A stretch of DNA of 64,000 nt from Tubiluchus corallicola (Eukaryota; Priapulida; Priapulimorpha; Priapulimorphida; Tubiluchidae). Numbering within the stretch: position 1 is the stretch's first letter; every line of letters begins with the position of its first letter. The stretch is taken from positions 189,001 through 253,000 of the forward strand of contig JAQGDQ010000289.1 in assembly GCA_030141605.1 (NCBI GenBank). The letters are read 5' to 3'. The notes beneath the pieces were generated by a model. That model was not told the origin of the DNA. It was given only the letters and a program-made list of their open reading frames with translations, and searched no databases. A program made the translations under genes and the position numbers. This document shows positions 15,201 through 30,200 of this stretch, in pieces.

Positions 15201-18200
15201 GACAAAAAAAGGTTACAAATAAGATACAAATGCAACTGCTTCACATCAACTGTTGTATTTCTAATTTTCATTTGGTATACCAGGATCTCAATAACATTCA
15301 AAGGTACTGCTAAGTTTAGAAGCAAACAAAACCATGGCAGTTTAGCAAACATGAAAATGTGAGCACGACAACTCGTTTACCTTAATTTTAGAAAAAAACA
15401 CTTCAACTGTTAAACAAATAATATATTTGGGCACAGTCTGGCACTCCTAATGCTACAAACTAATCCTAAGTAGACTTTTGACTTCACTTGTGAAGTAGAA
15501 TTAGTTAGTTAAGGTTGACGTGTTCATGTTGAAGCTGCCGAGGGATGAATAATTATCATGTGATAATGGCTTGATCTAAAATGTGCTCAAGTAAGTTATT
15601 TAAAAGAATTTAATATCATTGTTCTTGTTAGGCCTTCTAAGGCATTATTTTTGCATCTACTTATGTTCAGGATCATTTTTAGCTGATTGCCCCCTCTGGA
15701 TTATTTTTTCCACACAGTTTGTTGTTTGTTGTCTATAATGACGTTTGTTAATTTTTAATATGTGAGACCGTCCATTAAATGTGTTTTAAGATGGTTAAGA
15801 TAGTATACAATAACTACATTTATTTTTTATAACTGTATCACTTTGCGACTGAAATGGCTAAGACACTATTGCAGGTTCAGTGTCTTATCAAAGAGGATTA
15901 TCGTTAATGGTAGCTAGGTCCCAGTCCCATCACAACCACTTATATTAAGTAGGCCGTGGATTTGGATTGTAGCTACAGAACTGTATAAAAATATAGGCAG
16001 AGTTGCAACTGTCCAGTATGGAAGTTTCTCAGTAACTGAATGGCAGAAAGTAGTAGTTATCTCCTGGAAGAAATGCTAACTGTTCTGCCAGTCACGGGAC
16101 GCACAATTAATATGCTTTGCACTACAACGTCCAGATTATTTTGACAATTTAGCAATTATCTCAGCAACTGAGGAAAATTAACTAATTAGTAGCATTTTTC
16201 TAGTGTGACAATAACTGACAAATGCAACTTTCACAGCTTATTACCTATATTAGTGCATTCCCCATGATCGAGTGCCAATGCTTTGAGTATCTGTGGATCA
16301 TCAGATAAGCGGCCTCTCGGTGGCGGCGCATCCACTATAGAAAACATAAAAGTATTATATTCAATTCTGTGAATTCAAGTTCTTGTGATACATGAAGGTT
16401 AGAGTGTCAGGAAGTCACGAGAAAGTCAGAGTGTCAGGAAGCAAAAGCCATTTTAACATTTACATTTTTCTGCATTCCATTAGCCAACAACTTTAGATTC
16501 TATACTTCATTCTCCTCAACTGAATACAAAGACACCCTAACTATTTTTAAAATAATAAAGAAATTGGTAAATTTTTCCAAATTCATATCTTCTGCCATAA
16601 AAACAATATCCAGTGTGAAGAAGCATTAAATCAAAATATTTATTAACCAATGTGACATCATGGTTTTATTGCTATTTTCATGTAATAAGCATAGGGAATT
16701 TGCTAAGTTCATTCGCTAAGCTTCACCTGGTAAAGAGTTAGGCGAATCCCTTCCACCTATATCACCATCACTTGTACTACGTATTAAAGGCACTGTAGTG
16801 CTAGGCTGCAAGCTTAAAGGCCGTGTCAATTCCTGAGGCACTCCACCTCCACTGGCTGATCTCACTCTTCCAGTGTCAGCTAAAACAAAACAGAACTTCT
16901 GATCATTAAGCTAAAAAACCCAACTCACTTTTCTAATATCTACTGACAAAGCTTGAAATATTAATATCAAAGTCTGCATTAATTCCTGGGGAAAACAAAG
17001 GATGACTTTGTTTTTCCCAGTAAATGAAACATATAGCTTGAACATACAACTTGAGATTAAAATGTAACAAATGTGCTGGTCGGGACATATTTTATAACTA
17101 CATGCACACAAAGAACTACAAAAATTCTTTTAGTTCTTCTACAAAGATAATCTTCTAAGGTTGGCATCACCTAACTTGGCAGCATCAGCAGATAACACAA
17201 GTTTTTAATTTTAGTTAAATGTTGTAGACTTTGGCCATTTGACGAACAGCTTGCGTGTAAAACATAAAGTATACATATATTATGACACATATCTCTTAGG
17301 ATTTTTTAGAGGGTCTTAGGGCTAGGAAAGGAAATACTTTAGGGTTAATGTTATTTCATTTTAAAATAAGAGAAACAAGTACCACACAATTCACCTTTAG
17401 GTCGCAACATAATATCTGAATTAGCAGCTTCCCGTTCAGCGAGTGCATTATTTACTTCTTGTTCTAAACTGCCTCCAATAGCTGGTGGTCCACTGTACCG
17501 ACTGAACCCTCTCTCAAATGTATTTGGACCGGGTTTGTTGCTATCACTGGGCTTCCCTAAAAACATTTCATACACATGCTTTTCCTGTCATTTCATTCAT
17601 AAGCACATTACATTAATACATGTTTCTTTATGTATCATTTCACACTAGTAAAACAGAAGTGAAATATCTACCTTTGCGCTGTCGTTTCTCTTTACCAGTA
17701 AGTCTATCCAGAGGCAAATCAAAAAGTTCGAGCTTGTAAACATGTCTAGCTAAGCTTCTTGTTAGTGTATCCATAATTTTCTGTGCATGAATAAGAAACA
17801 AGCTTAATGATTAATAACATAATCCATGAGTGGGTCTTGTAATCACATGCTCCAAAAAGTTTACGTAAACTAACAGAGATTATGAATTTAAATGACATGG
17901 TGGGACTTGTAGTCACACGCTCAAAACTAAACACGTTACTCTGAATGCAAAGTGTTTACAGAAATGGGTAAGCAGGATAGAGCAAAAATGATAAGTATAA
18001 TTTTTGTATAGTTTCAAGTTGACTCAAACCAAAACATTATGACTTACTGCACAATGATCAAAAGCATTGTGGCAACAAATAATCTTTCTATAGATAAATG
18101 ACTGCTACAAAATCAGGTGTAAATACTACTACAGCAATCCCATGGAATTGCCTAGTGCAGCTATTGCATATCATCACACATACACACTACCATCATTGCG

Positions 18201-21200
18201 TAAAATGTATAACACACAAGAACCTGTGGTTGCCGGTCTCGTATACACCCCATAGTTTTATTACAATAGGCTTCGCTGAATAAACTCACAGTTAATAGAC
18301 TCAATCGCTTAATTGACTTTCTTGTGACTAATAAGCTTTTATATCATCTTAGTTTACTTTTGTCCTATAATATGCATAGACACAATCATGTTAATGAGTG
18401 TTAAGTACAGTTTTGTTTACAAGCAGGAATGTTTATCATACGCTAATATGCTAGCCTAATGGTTTGCTTTGACTCGCCCGTCCACTGCAATTAACCTCAT
18501 TACCCAAGAATTCTTGGAAGCGAAACATTTAATCACTTGCTTAGCAATTTGCTTTTGAAGCTCTGACTATCTTTGCCAGAAAGTCTAATCAGTTACATGT
18601 TGCTGTTATGTCAGGGACACAGGTACAGTATAGTAAGTGTGTCACAATTATAGCAAGTGGGAGCTTAGGCGAAACTACAGACGAGGCTACTTGCGGGGAA
18701 CAGTTTAAGCACGCCAAGCACCAAGTATTTTACGAGAATTTATGCATCATACAACAACAGATTCATTAAAATTCATTAAAACCTTTGTAGTGTGTCGTAA
18801 GCTGTTGACTCATACTTCTATACCAGTAATACTATACCCATTGGTTAATAGGTTCAGTCGGTTAATTGGGTCAAAACACTTCGGTCCCAAAGTGAGTCTA
18901 TTAAGCAGCGCCTACTGTATATAAAATTTGAAAGATACAATGAAATGCTAAAAACGTTTTCTTTACATATCAAGTATCCAAAATTTCAAGAAAATTTTGG
19001 TGTTTTTAAGTAGAAACCATGGCAAACTGTTGAGGCATTACGTCACAAGCAAGTAGCACGACTGTCCTGGGTCCAACTGCTCCACTAATATTTTATTACA
19101 ATGAATGCAGCACAAAAAAGATACATTTCTATTTAAAAAAAAAGCTGCCGACCACCAAAGATTGCCCTGACTGACAACAACTGCCACAAAAAGGCTCAAT
19201 TCCTATTGGTTTCTTTGAAAATACATAATTCCCATTAGCAATAAATTTTTTTGCAAAATTAAAAATAAACTTACTAGCTACATAGCATTTTACTTACAGA
19301 CCACTCTTGTATACACTCTTCCCACAATGTGAGAGATGACAACACATTTAGGAAATGGTCCCACAGGTTGGTGGAAATATGAACGTTTAAGTTTGCTCTG
19401 ATCCATGTAACAATTGTTGTCTGGAATACAAATGCATAAAAATAATCTTAGTATGTGCTATATGCTAAGCACCTAGTCTATGAAGATTAGAGCCACCGAA
19501 CAATAATGCTTCGCCTTTCTTGTCATTAGATGACACACTATACATAATACAATATTTAGTATTTACACGACACTGTTTATATGTTGGTATCACCATCTAC
19601 TGAAACTACAATTGAACTGACAAGCTACTGTATCTTCCACTAGAAGTTGACATCCATACATTTTAGATGGACAAGGTCATAAATGTTATCTAATGAAAAT
19701 CTTTTAGAACACGGATTTAAATGTCACATGCATGCAGAAAGAGATTGCTAGCCTCGTGCAAATTGGGTGGCAAACAACGGGCACCATATTGTTAGATAAA
19801 ACTGCAGTCTCCATGTTGTTAGACAAAAACAGCAGCAAGCAGACACACTTGAGAAATACTGCTGATAGCAGGCTAGCAATTTTGTAGAAGCACGGCATTT
19901 AAATCTGTGGATTAGAAAAACTTTGCTTAAAAAAAGGTATTATAGTGTGGATGACTTACCTGAATCAGTATTGAAGCCAATTGGGTGCCCAGTGTCTTCT
20001 CTCCTACTGGAGGTTTTTCTTTTAAAGTATAACTTGTAACTTTCATCAGTACTAGCATTAACTGCTCCCTACAAAAACAAGACATTTTCCCCATACACCA
20101 AGTAAAAGTGCTAAACATGTTAAGTAAACAAGTAAATAATATAAAACTCAATACACATTTTTTAACAGCTATTTAGCGAACGAACACACAACCTTGAAAT
20201 ATTTGCCAAATTTTGATCCTATTTTCACACAGCATTCGTACTATCAAATTTCACCTACCAGGTTTTTGCATGCATAGGAATGTTCATTACAATGTATCTA
20301 TAAATGGATAGAACTCTCCGACATATATCGATATGTTCGTTTAGATGTAAACTGCTGACCCATAATCCATTCAAGAGAAATATGTGGCAGGTGTTTGTTA
20401 AGAAAAGCTGGAAAAGTAAAAGGTCAAATCTTAATTAAGCATAATGTTACATTGAAGTCTGAACATATTAAATGCATCGTTATTGTAGTAAAACAAAATC
20501 AGCATTCGTATAGTGATTATTTAGAATCAGTTTACGAAATTTTCATTGTAAGTGAAGGTTACGAACAAATCATGCCTTTCTAAAGTCACTAACACAACAC
20601 AATATTTATGTTTCGTCAGCAAGTACCATTAGCTTAGTAAATAACAAGGACCATCAACCAGGAAAATTTTGAAAAAGTTTAAATTTAATTGCAGCGTACT
20701 GACAGATTCTCTAATACAAGTACATTATACAAACAACACAAAATACAAAATCTAATATTTTTTGCAAACTAAATGCTAGTCTGACATTAACTACACTACC
20801 GAACAAGCAAGATATCTCATTACCTGCAGCATGTTTTGCAGACCAGCTCTTACATCATTTGCTTTGCGTATTGTACCACCCTTTAGATGTCTATCTAGAG
20901 CATCCTCACTAGGAAATGGTGGCAAATATACACCAGTCTTAACATTCTGCAAAAATATTTAAGATACAGAAACTACTGGCTTAGAATGAGAGGTTAGTTG
21001 TGGCTGCTGCAACAATATTGGTCTTTAAAAGCTAAGACAACAACGAAATACAAAATTTGAAAAAACAGATAACTGATAGGGCATTTTTATACTAGTCTAC
21101 CAACATTATAATATGTTTGACAAAACTTTTTGTAAATGCGGGTGGGGGGTCAAAAAGAACTTCTATGCTTGTCAGTGCTTGCAAGCTTTATAGCTAAGTG

Positions 21201-24200
21201 AATATTTATTCAATTTTAATTTGTGCTTCAGATGGAACAATTATCACAAAATCAAAATTATTGTTATAGATGTTGTACAACAGATACATAACACATAAAG
21301 ACATCTGTATATCATACACTGACAGAGTATCCATACATGGTTACTATGGTAACTTACGCTTGCTTCCTGTGCTCGATGTTCAAGCTCTTTAATGATAGGC
21401 TCATGAATAAATAGAGGCGCATCGCTGATGTTTGTTGTTTGAAACCACTCCTTGTAAGCTATGAGAACTCGTCGTATAGCTGGAGCTTGCTTTGGTGGCA
21501 GGAAAAATGCCTGAAATTCAGAAACCAAAAATGCAATCAGTATCATGATCAACTGTGACCACACAAATGATTTCAAGCATTTTCTCAAAACGTGATCGTT
21601 GATCGTGATCACAATCAATTTTTTTCATAATAAAATCCCATTGATTGTTTATGAACTTACGTCACTTTTGTGTTCATTTTTTTGGCAAGCTTTACAGTCA
21701 AAAATACTTATATACATATATCATGTGCTACAATGGCTGCTGATACACTACTGGTTGTAGGTAGGAAATGTTAACATACTACCTTAAATGCAGTGTTTGC
21801 TTGACACATGGTTTTTATACTTTCTTCAATTGTAAAGAGTATTAGCTTAATATTTTGACACTTGCATGGTTGATACATGATACTGTACACGTTTTATGAT
21901 AAGATAGGCCTATAATATAGAACTAGTGCTGTGAAAATTTTTTCTATTGGTTGGTCTTACATACAAAGCATGGTCTATAATTGTTTCTTTAAGAGTTTGG
22001 ATGTATGTGTTTTGTTATAATATCTTTTTCTAGTTAAAAATTATTTTGTGTTACTTAACTTGGTACGCTTATTGGTACCACACAAACTTCGGTACGAAAT
22101 GTTTTATTTTGGTTATCCACAGTCTTCTAGCTTCCATATATTTGGTAATGTGCACTTGTACAGCAATAAATTTTTTAACCTGGTATGCGTCGTTGGTATA
22201 TGTCATGTCGTTGGAATAGGACAATTTAATAGTCCGTTACCTTAATATAAGTGGGAACCGTTGTATTTAATTTTAGTGTAATTCTGCTTCATGCCAGATG
22301 ATGGTATAATCAATCAACTAGTTTCTATCGCCAATAAAATACAGTCTGATCTAGATGCTGGTTATGAGGTACGGGCAGTTTTTCTAAATGTAAGTAAAGC
22401 TTTTGACGAGGTCTGGGACAAAGGTCTCATATTTAAATTCTCCCAGCTTGGCATCAGTGATTATTTATTGGGTTGGTTAGCTTATTTATCTGGTCGTAAT
22501 CAAAAAGTAGTTATGGAAGGAGTTTCATTAGATTCTTTGCCCTTGGCTGCTGGGTTAACTAAGTACTCTATCTTGGCTCTCTCATTTCTTGTCTACATAA
22601 ACGACATGACTCATAATATACAGCACGACATATCTTTCTGGCCGATGATAGTTCCATAATGGATACAGTCATAGACCCAGTAGTTGGAAATCAACCGTTT
22701 ATTCTTTGTTTCTCTGCTACGGCAGTGAGTAATTCCAAAATGATTGTACCTAAAACGAAGTCATCAAATTTGGTGGGTGGACCTGAGGGTGGAGACAAGT
22801 AGTGGTGTAGTGAACAGTGACCTCGCAGCAAAGGGTTAAGGACAGTGGACATTGGTCAGGTTTTCGATTATTACTCAATTCCTCCTAGGGCTTTGAGTTA
22901 AATTCAGTTTTTCTTCACGGGTATTTAGGAACTATGAGGTAGATGTGCACCTGGGGTTTTAAAAACCTGGGATTCTTTAAGGGCCCAAGATAGGAGCCAA
23001 AATGTGAAAATTAGGGCAAACGGTTTGTCGCTCAACTCCTCTTGCTGCATTGGACTAGGAGTCTTGTTTAGGTATGTAGGGTTAGACAGGAACATATACA
23101 AATGCATTAAGTATTCTTCGAAAAATGGGTGTGGCTAGGTCACGTGATATGGGCAAAAGTGTTAAAATGGGATGTGGTCAATAACTCCATATATATAAGA
23201 GCCCAGAATCACGAAACGTAGGTAGGCACCTAATACAGGTAAACAGAAAATGGTATAAGAATGGTGACTTCTGGGTTAAAGGTCAGAGAGGCAGGACCTA
23301 AAATGTGAAAATTATGGCAAATGACTTTGTTATTCAACACCACTTACAGTATTGGTCTAGAAGCCTATGTTACTGCACGTGTGGGTAGATGGTCGAGCAT
23401 AGCTGTGTACTAAGCATTTTCAAAAAGTGGGCATGGCCAGGCCACTTGACATAGGCGAAAGCGTTAAAATTAGATTGCAAATTTCATTTCCTAGGTTATC
23501 AAGCACTGAAAATTCAGCAATAGCAAAATTATGTTCTTGAGACAAAGATCAAGTCAGCAAAGATCTTTTACAGTCAGTAGTTGCAATTTTAGTCATAATG
23601 CAGAATCTTAAGTTTATCACTTTGTCATACGGTATAGTAAACACGGTATAGTACTGCACTGCTTTTGAATTTCGTCCTGGATATGTCGCAACACTTGGCT
23701 GTTACCTTTAATCCTCAGAAAACATGAAGTAATGCTCTTTGCTCGAAAAATACAGCAACGTTTAAAAGGTTTACAGATATACTCCCCCTCCCAAAAAAAT
23801 CGTTTTTTTGTCAAGCCTTGCTTTGAAGTCTACAAAACTCACAGAGTAACATTTAGCTTTTACATTGCAGGTCTAAATTTACGTCAAAAGAGATGATGTG
23901 GTGTAACGGTGTCACGTTATTATTTCAAGCTATAATGAAATTGAAACATCGTCATTTTCCTGTGAGTAAACTTAATTTTATTTAAAAAGCAGAATTAATC
24001 TTAAAAACCGATTTATCATTTTGATTACTAAATATAATTAAAAAAATTCAAAGTCATTTTATGTACCATACCTGACGAAAAATTTCGTGAATTAAATTAA
24101 CATTATTCCTGGATGAGTAAAGAATTTGTCGCACAATGTCCTGACCTGTGTTTCCTAGCCTTTCTTCACTGTTAATACTGGGGCTTGAACCGACCCTTTC

Positions 24201-27200
24201 AATACCTAGAAAAATATTGCAAAAAAGACTCAATAATGCTTATCAGTTTCTTATTAAGAAGTTGAAAATTAGTTTTTGTTTATTTCTATGGTTTTTAAAG
24301 ACGATATATAAAAATTTTAATATTTAATTGGGGTGTTAAGAAAATGCACTTTTTCATGCTACTATTTAAAACGTATTTCAAATTAATACACATGTAAAAT
24401 CAAAACTAATTATGGGCAGTCAGCAGTCACATGAACACAATAGCAGAACAAACCAACACAAACAGTGATTTATTATATTCACCTGATCCGCCACTAGTAT
24501 TCACAGTTAACAAATTTTGTGAACTTTCGCTGTTGTTGCTACCTTCTTCATTTTCTCCTTCTGGTATATCTTTCAAAGTGTCAGTAATATTTGGTGAACT
24601 GAAATAAGAGCAGTTAATGAATAGTAATTTAATAGTAAAACATAAACAAGCAAATTAACAGATAGATACATAGATAGACACAGTATAGGATTATATTTCA
24701 TAATAAAATGAACGAGACATAAATGCAGTGTTCTACATTGAATGTTGCATAAAACACACATCACCGCCCATTGACAAAAAAGAAGAAGAATTAAAGCTGA
24801 TGTTAATTATTAAGTTATTATGATGTTAATTATTACTTTACGTTAGTTACTGGCCATGGTGTAAATTATTTAAATTAAATTAAGAAATAAAAAATCCAGA
24901 TAAAAAATTTTGTGCTTTCCTATTTTACAAAAACAATGATAAAAGTATCACAGAGTAGTTAAAATAAATCCAATCCTAATGGATAAAGAAACATACTTGA
25001 TTGAACTTTGAAGTGTGTCAGATTTTTTAGTATCGTGGGTGTAAAGGCAAATCCATCTGATAACAGCAACTTGGCACTGCGTGATTTCTCCATTCTTCAG
25101 GGTTTCGCATTGCTCAGACAATTTCCTCGGCTCAGGGAGTTCTATAAAGTCAAACAAATTCACAAATAATTTCAAACTTATAATACACATACTCACGTTT
25201 TAATGCTTAAGCTGTTTATAAAGTTTAAATGACCAGGTTTGTTAAAAGAACCAAACCTATTTTACATTTTTAGTCTATCAGCTTAAATTAGTTACGTCAC
25301 ATTAACAATGATTAGCACTACAGGTATGACTATTCTTATGATGTCAATACAAATGCTCGTCAGAATCAGCATTGCTCAACTTATGCCGCATTCCAAAATC
25401 TTCATTTATGCAATTACATACCTAATACAGGTTGATATAAATTCGTCGAAAAGCTGAAATGTGGGAATATATGAGGGAGGTAGAATTGCTTGAACTTCTC
25501 AAAAAGAAAGTCAAAGCAATTAATTTGTTGCTCCTTGTCTTTCCATTCAACTTTGAGAACCTAAACAATGGAAACATCCCGTCAGTATAAAAAAAATGAA
25601 AATGTGTTTTTTATAATAACAAATGCACAACACACCTAACATCTACATAACTCGTGTAACTGAAGAAACTTTTTATAGGGCAGCATATCACAATTAACAG
25701 TTTGAAATGCAGTGCTCAATATTAAACAAAGTGAGAACATTGTATTTTTTGTCGCTAGTTTGATAAGGGTAAAAATATTTAGTCCTGTGTCCGTTAATTC
25801 TGACAAGTAGAGTGATACAATTTCCTTCAAAGAGGAAGTTTTATGTGAAACAAAAACTTCCTACTTGCTACTTCTTGCTTTACTTGTTACTTCTAACTAT
25901 TTCTCTTAGCAAGACCTATGCTTGCAATTTCATTAAAAATTTATGTCATGTAATAATGATTTTGACTTAGACTTAGTTATTATAGTCAGCTTGATCAATC
26001 TGTACTGCTAAGACCCAAGCACATTTACAATGACAGCAAGCATTATTTGAGTATGGATATCACAACAAGGTTCGGAGATCGGAGGTGTAGAAATTAAAGT
26101 GCATGTTGAATGTGAATTTGAAAGTATAATGTCCATACTACCTTTACTGTCTTTTCGTTTCTTTATTTTGAGATATTTAATTAGGGCATAGCCCAACTTT
26201 GCTGGGTTGATGACCCAAGAATAGTTTCATCTAAAGTTTGGCCTTGTATTGTTGCATAAAACCGCTAACCGTGCATTTATAACTCCAGTAAACAACTTAG
26301 CTAAACTAAGTTTGATGAAGTGAGCCTTTATTGCGTATTGTGAACAACAACCATTGATAGAGAGGTGAAATTAAGTGTTTAGTAAATTAAAAGCATGACT
26401 CCAATTCTTTGTCCAACGCTTTGCCTGATTCACACAAGAATTCAAACATAATGCCGGTGCACCTTATACAACAATTCCCATCCGGTAACAAGTGGATAGA
26501 TGTTACAGTAAATCAATTAATGACTACAACTACAAACAAGATAATGGAATTAGATAATCAAGCACAAGATGTGCATGAAGTGTGTGTTTCCAAGGAAACA
26601 GAGTACCTGAGATACAGAGTATTCCAGTAATGATTCTAGAAGGTAATGACATTGATCATCTAGTTGTTTATCACCTGACTGAATAGGCAACATTGACGGA
26701 TTCTCAACTGATGAGATAGGGCCTGAAATATATCCATATTAATTTTAAATCGGATGTCCAATACAATCAAAAATCAATTTAAGAAGTAGCCAAGTTTTAC
26801 AGAAGGAACTATGAATAAAAATAGTCATTGATGTAGCTAAAACAAAACTATCCAAGATGATTTTTGTGTTAGAAAGAAAGAAAAAATGTTGCACGGACTG
26901 TGAAGATACTCCACGTAACAAATTTGAAATCTAATTTCTGAGGCCTTTTCACGATTAGAACTTCCATAGATCTCCCTTATTTTTATCTGTAGTTTAATAC
27001 AGTGGTTGACATTCTATTTATTGCTGATTTGTAGCAATAAATTTAAACAATTGGTAGAAAACGTGTCCTTCACAACACTTTTATCAAATCAAACCCTCTG
27101 AAACTCTATTGCTGTTTTATAGCAATAAATTTAAAAAGATTGTAGAAAACGTGTCTTTCACAACACTTTCATCTAATCAAAAGCCCTTTGAAAAAAGATT

Positions 27201-30200
27201 AACTAGTCTAGCAATTGCCTGCTTATGTAATGTGAACATATATACATTAGAATATAAGCAATTAAAAATTATGAATAGCTGCCACTTTTACTCCCAAATA
27301 CGCAACAGTGATTTGGTTTCAAAATCTGGATGAGGGCAAAACCTAAACAACTAAATCATGTGTGCATGTTATTGTATGTTACAGCCAAATAAATAAGATA
27401 ATAAACATAAAAACCAGAATTGGTTAGTTCACAATGAGTAATTATGTAAGCCAATAACAGATGGCAAAAAATCTTTTTTACTGCACATTAAGTAAGGACG
27501 CACAAGAACATATTACCATTAACATTTAATACTGTCTATGTTTGTTTCTAAACATATATAAATTCATGTCAAACTAAGGCACATACACACTCAAATACAC
27601 ATACGCAGGTTGAGGTGATGGCAACTACAATATGCACAGTAAGTGCAGTAGATCTTGAAATGGAAGAATTCTTTTGCATGGTTAGTGCACACTAATCGTA
27701 AGGTATTTAACTATGGCACTTTCTCACATCTACCAACACAGGTCAACCCAACTGCATCTGTAACTGCTACTTACCTGAGATGCACATTTTACAGTTTAAA
27801 AAATGACAAACTGAATCAATTAAGTTCTACAGAATTTGCAGTGTTAAAATTCCTTTAAAAACTGTTAAAAAATAATTTGAAAAGTTGCAGCTATTTGACT
27901 ACCAAATGAGGACAAATATTTAAGAAAAACAAAACCTAGATTCAAGTGCACAAATAGCTTGTTTTAGCAAATGATTTACAGCAAATGAGGAAGAAAGTAT
28001 TTCGTGTGTGCTTTACAACAGCAAAATTTGCTATTATTAAACATGCTGGACACCAGCTGAACAAGCCCCTCCTGCAGAATTTAAGAAAAATGAAGAAAAT
28101 GTGCGATTGATGTGACACTAATATATAAATCATTTCATTTATTAAAGTTGTAATGGACCCCTTCAGGTAAAGGTTAACAGCAAAGTTATGAAGTGTCAAC
28201 TGGTCGATATACTCCAATGACTCGCACACTTGAATGCGAAAACTGCTCTAAGTGCCTGAGGTGCAAGCATCAATAAAACTCTCATAATAGCCAAGTGCAG
28301 TGTTTGTAGAACAAAAACACCATTGTAAATGCTAGGCAGTAATTTATAACTCTTTGGACAAAATCTGGATGAAAAACAAGTGCTTTAACGAGCCAAAGTC
28401 AACAAGAAAAATGCACATTCAAGCATATGCAAGGTGTTTAAATTTCTGATATTGTTAGCATTTTATCAAAATGATTCATTATAGTTACACAAGGTGGTAA
28501 TGAATAATTATTACATACATACATACATACATACATACACACATCAAACATAGCCAGGAATAAAATGCCAAGCCTAAAGACACAGACACAAAAATAACAT
28601 GTTAAGCAAGTAGGAAATGTGCCTGCAATGACAAACCAGTACAGGAAAAAATATCTTTCAAGTCACTAATGTAATTTGCTTTTATGACTATAACTACATA
28701 ACACATGGCACTGTAATTTATCCAGAAATATGAGTTTGATTCAGAGCTTCTAGATCATCGTTTATTAACTGTAAGAATATGTTCTTGTTTTACAGAATGA
28801 AAGCTCCATGAATGTCCAGCTTTGAGTAATAGCTCACAATCCAATTATATAATTTTGGCCCCAATGATTCAGACTTTTTTACAAATTTGCAAAAACTGGA
28901 CAATATTTGATTAGGATACCAGTATGTATTTCATTTTAAATATTGACAAATTTTCTAACATTTATGACATTAACTCAAGTTACAAGTTGTCTCAAACATA
29001 TTTTTATCTTTCCATAATCCATATAATTCATTAAAAATATTTTTATAGATTCTACTCTCTAAAAATTAAACATGAAACATCACAAGCTCAATTTTTTCTG
29101 TTTTGCTTTTGTGAAAATTTACTACCAAAGTTACAGAAGAAAGACGACACAAGTAATTTCTCCGATTATAAGTATCCCTCGCATTGGCATGTTGAATGTT
29201 GTGTCTAACTACACTGGGACATTGAAGAAATGAAAAACTCATCAATCATTCAGAATACAAGGTAACAACTTAGAAAACTTGTTCTATAATACTTTTTATG
29301 GAAGGAATGTCGCAGTTCAATAAATTTTGTTGGCCTGGAAAGTCTCAGTTGTAACTGTATAGCTGCCCATTCTAAAACTTGGTAGTAATTACCCAGCTTG
29401 CTGTACAACAATACTTATTTCAAGTCTACCTCAAGAAGGCAAGAAAAGAAATTTTTAGTCCATCATTTTCGTTGTTATTTCTTAGACCTAAAATAATTGC
29501 TTAGTTTCTACAGCCATTAGAAACAAAAAAGTCGATAGATAAGCTTTCAAAGTTTGAGGATTTGTTTCCCCGCTGTTACCTTTACTGCACGGATACAGTT
29601 TGTGGTATTCTTTTGGACATTTGTAAATTTTATTTTGTTAACATACTATGTATAACTGTGCTTGTACTGTTTACTATTTGCCAAATAAACAATGAAATGA
29701 AGCGAGCAGTTTTTTTTCAGTTTTTCTATGAACATTACACATGCTATACTACGTATGTTTTCTTGTGTAGTAAATAGCACTGCTAGTAATTTAACAGATC
29801 ATTACATACAGGAATGTCTGCTCCCTTGCTATTGAAGTGACAACAACACTAATCATATTTTTGAGAATAAAAAATGGCCATTGTACACTTGTATAAGCTT
29901 AAGATTGAAAATATGAAATAGTGTTACTTGGATTCAATTAACTTGACTTTTAGGTCTAAGCACTATGCAGCATATTGAATTATTACAAAATACACTTACA
30001 GTCATGAAATACAGAACTAGTTGAATAAGCAGAGTCATTAACCAAACTCTCCATGGAATGCACACCACGTTCATTGCTTGGATTTGGAAAGCCAGGCACC
30101 ATACAGGCATATATCAAATCCAATTCATTACTTGCATTCCCGCCTAGAATCTGATACCAGATTAGGAACAATCGAATAGCTTCTTTTCTTAGCTGAAACA

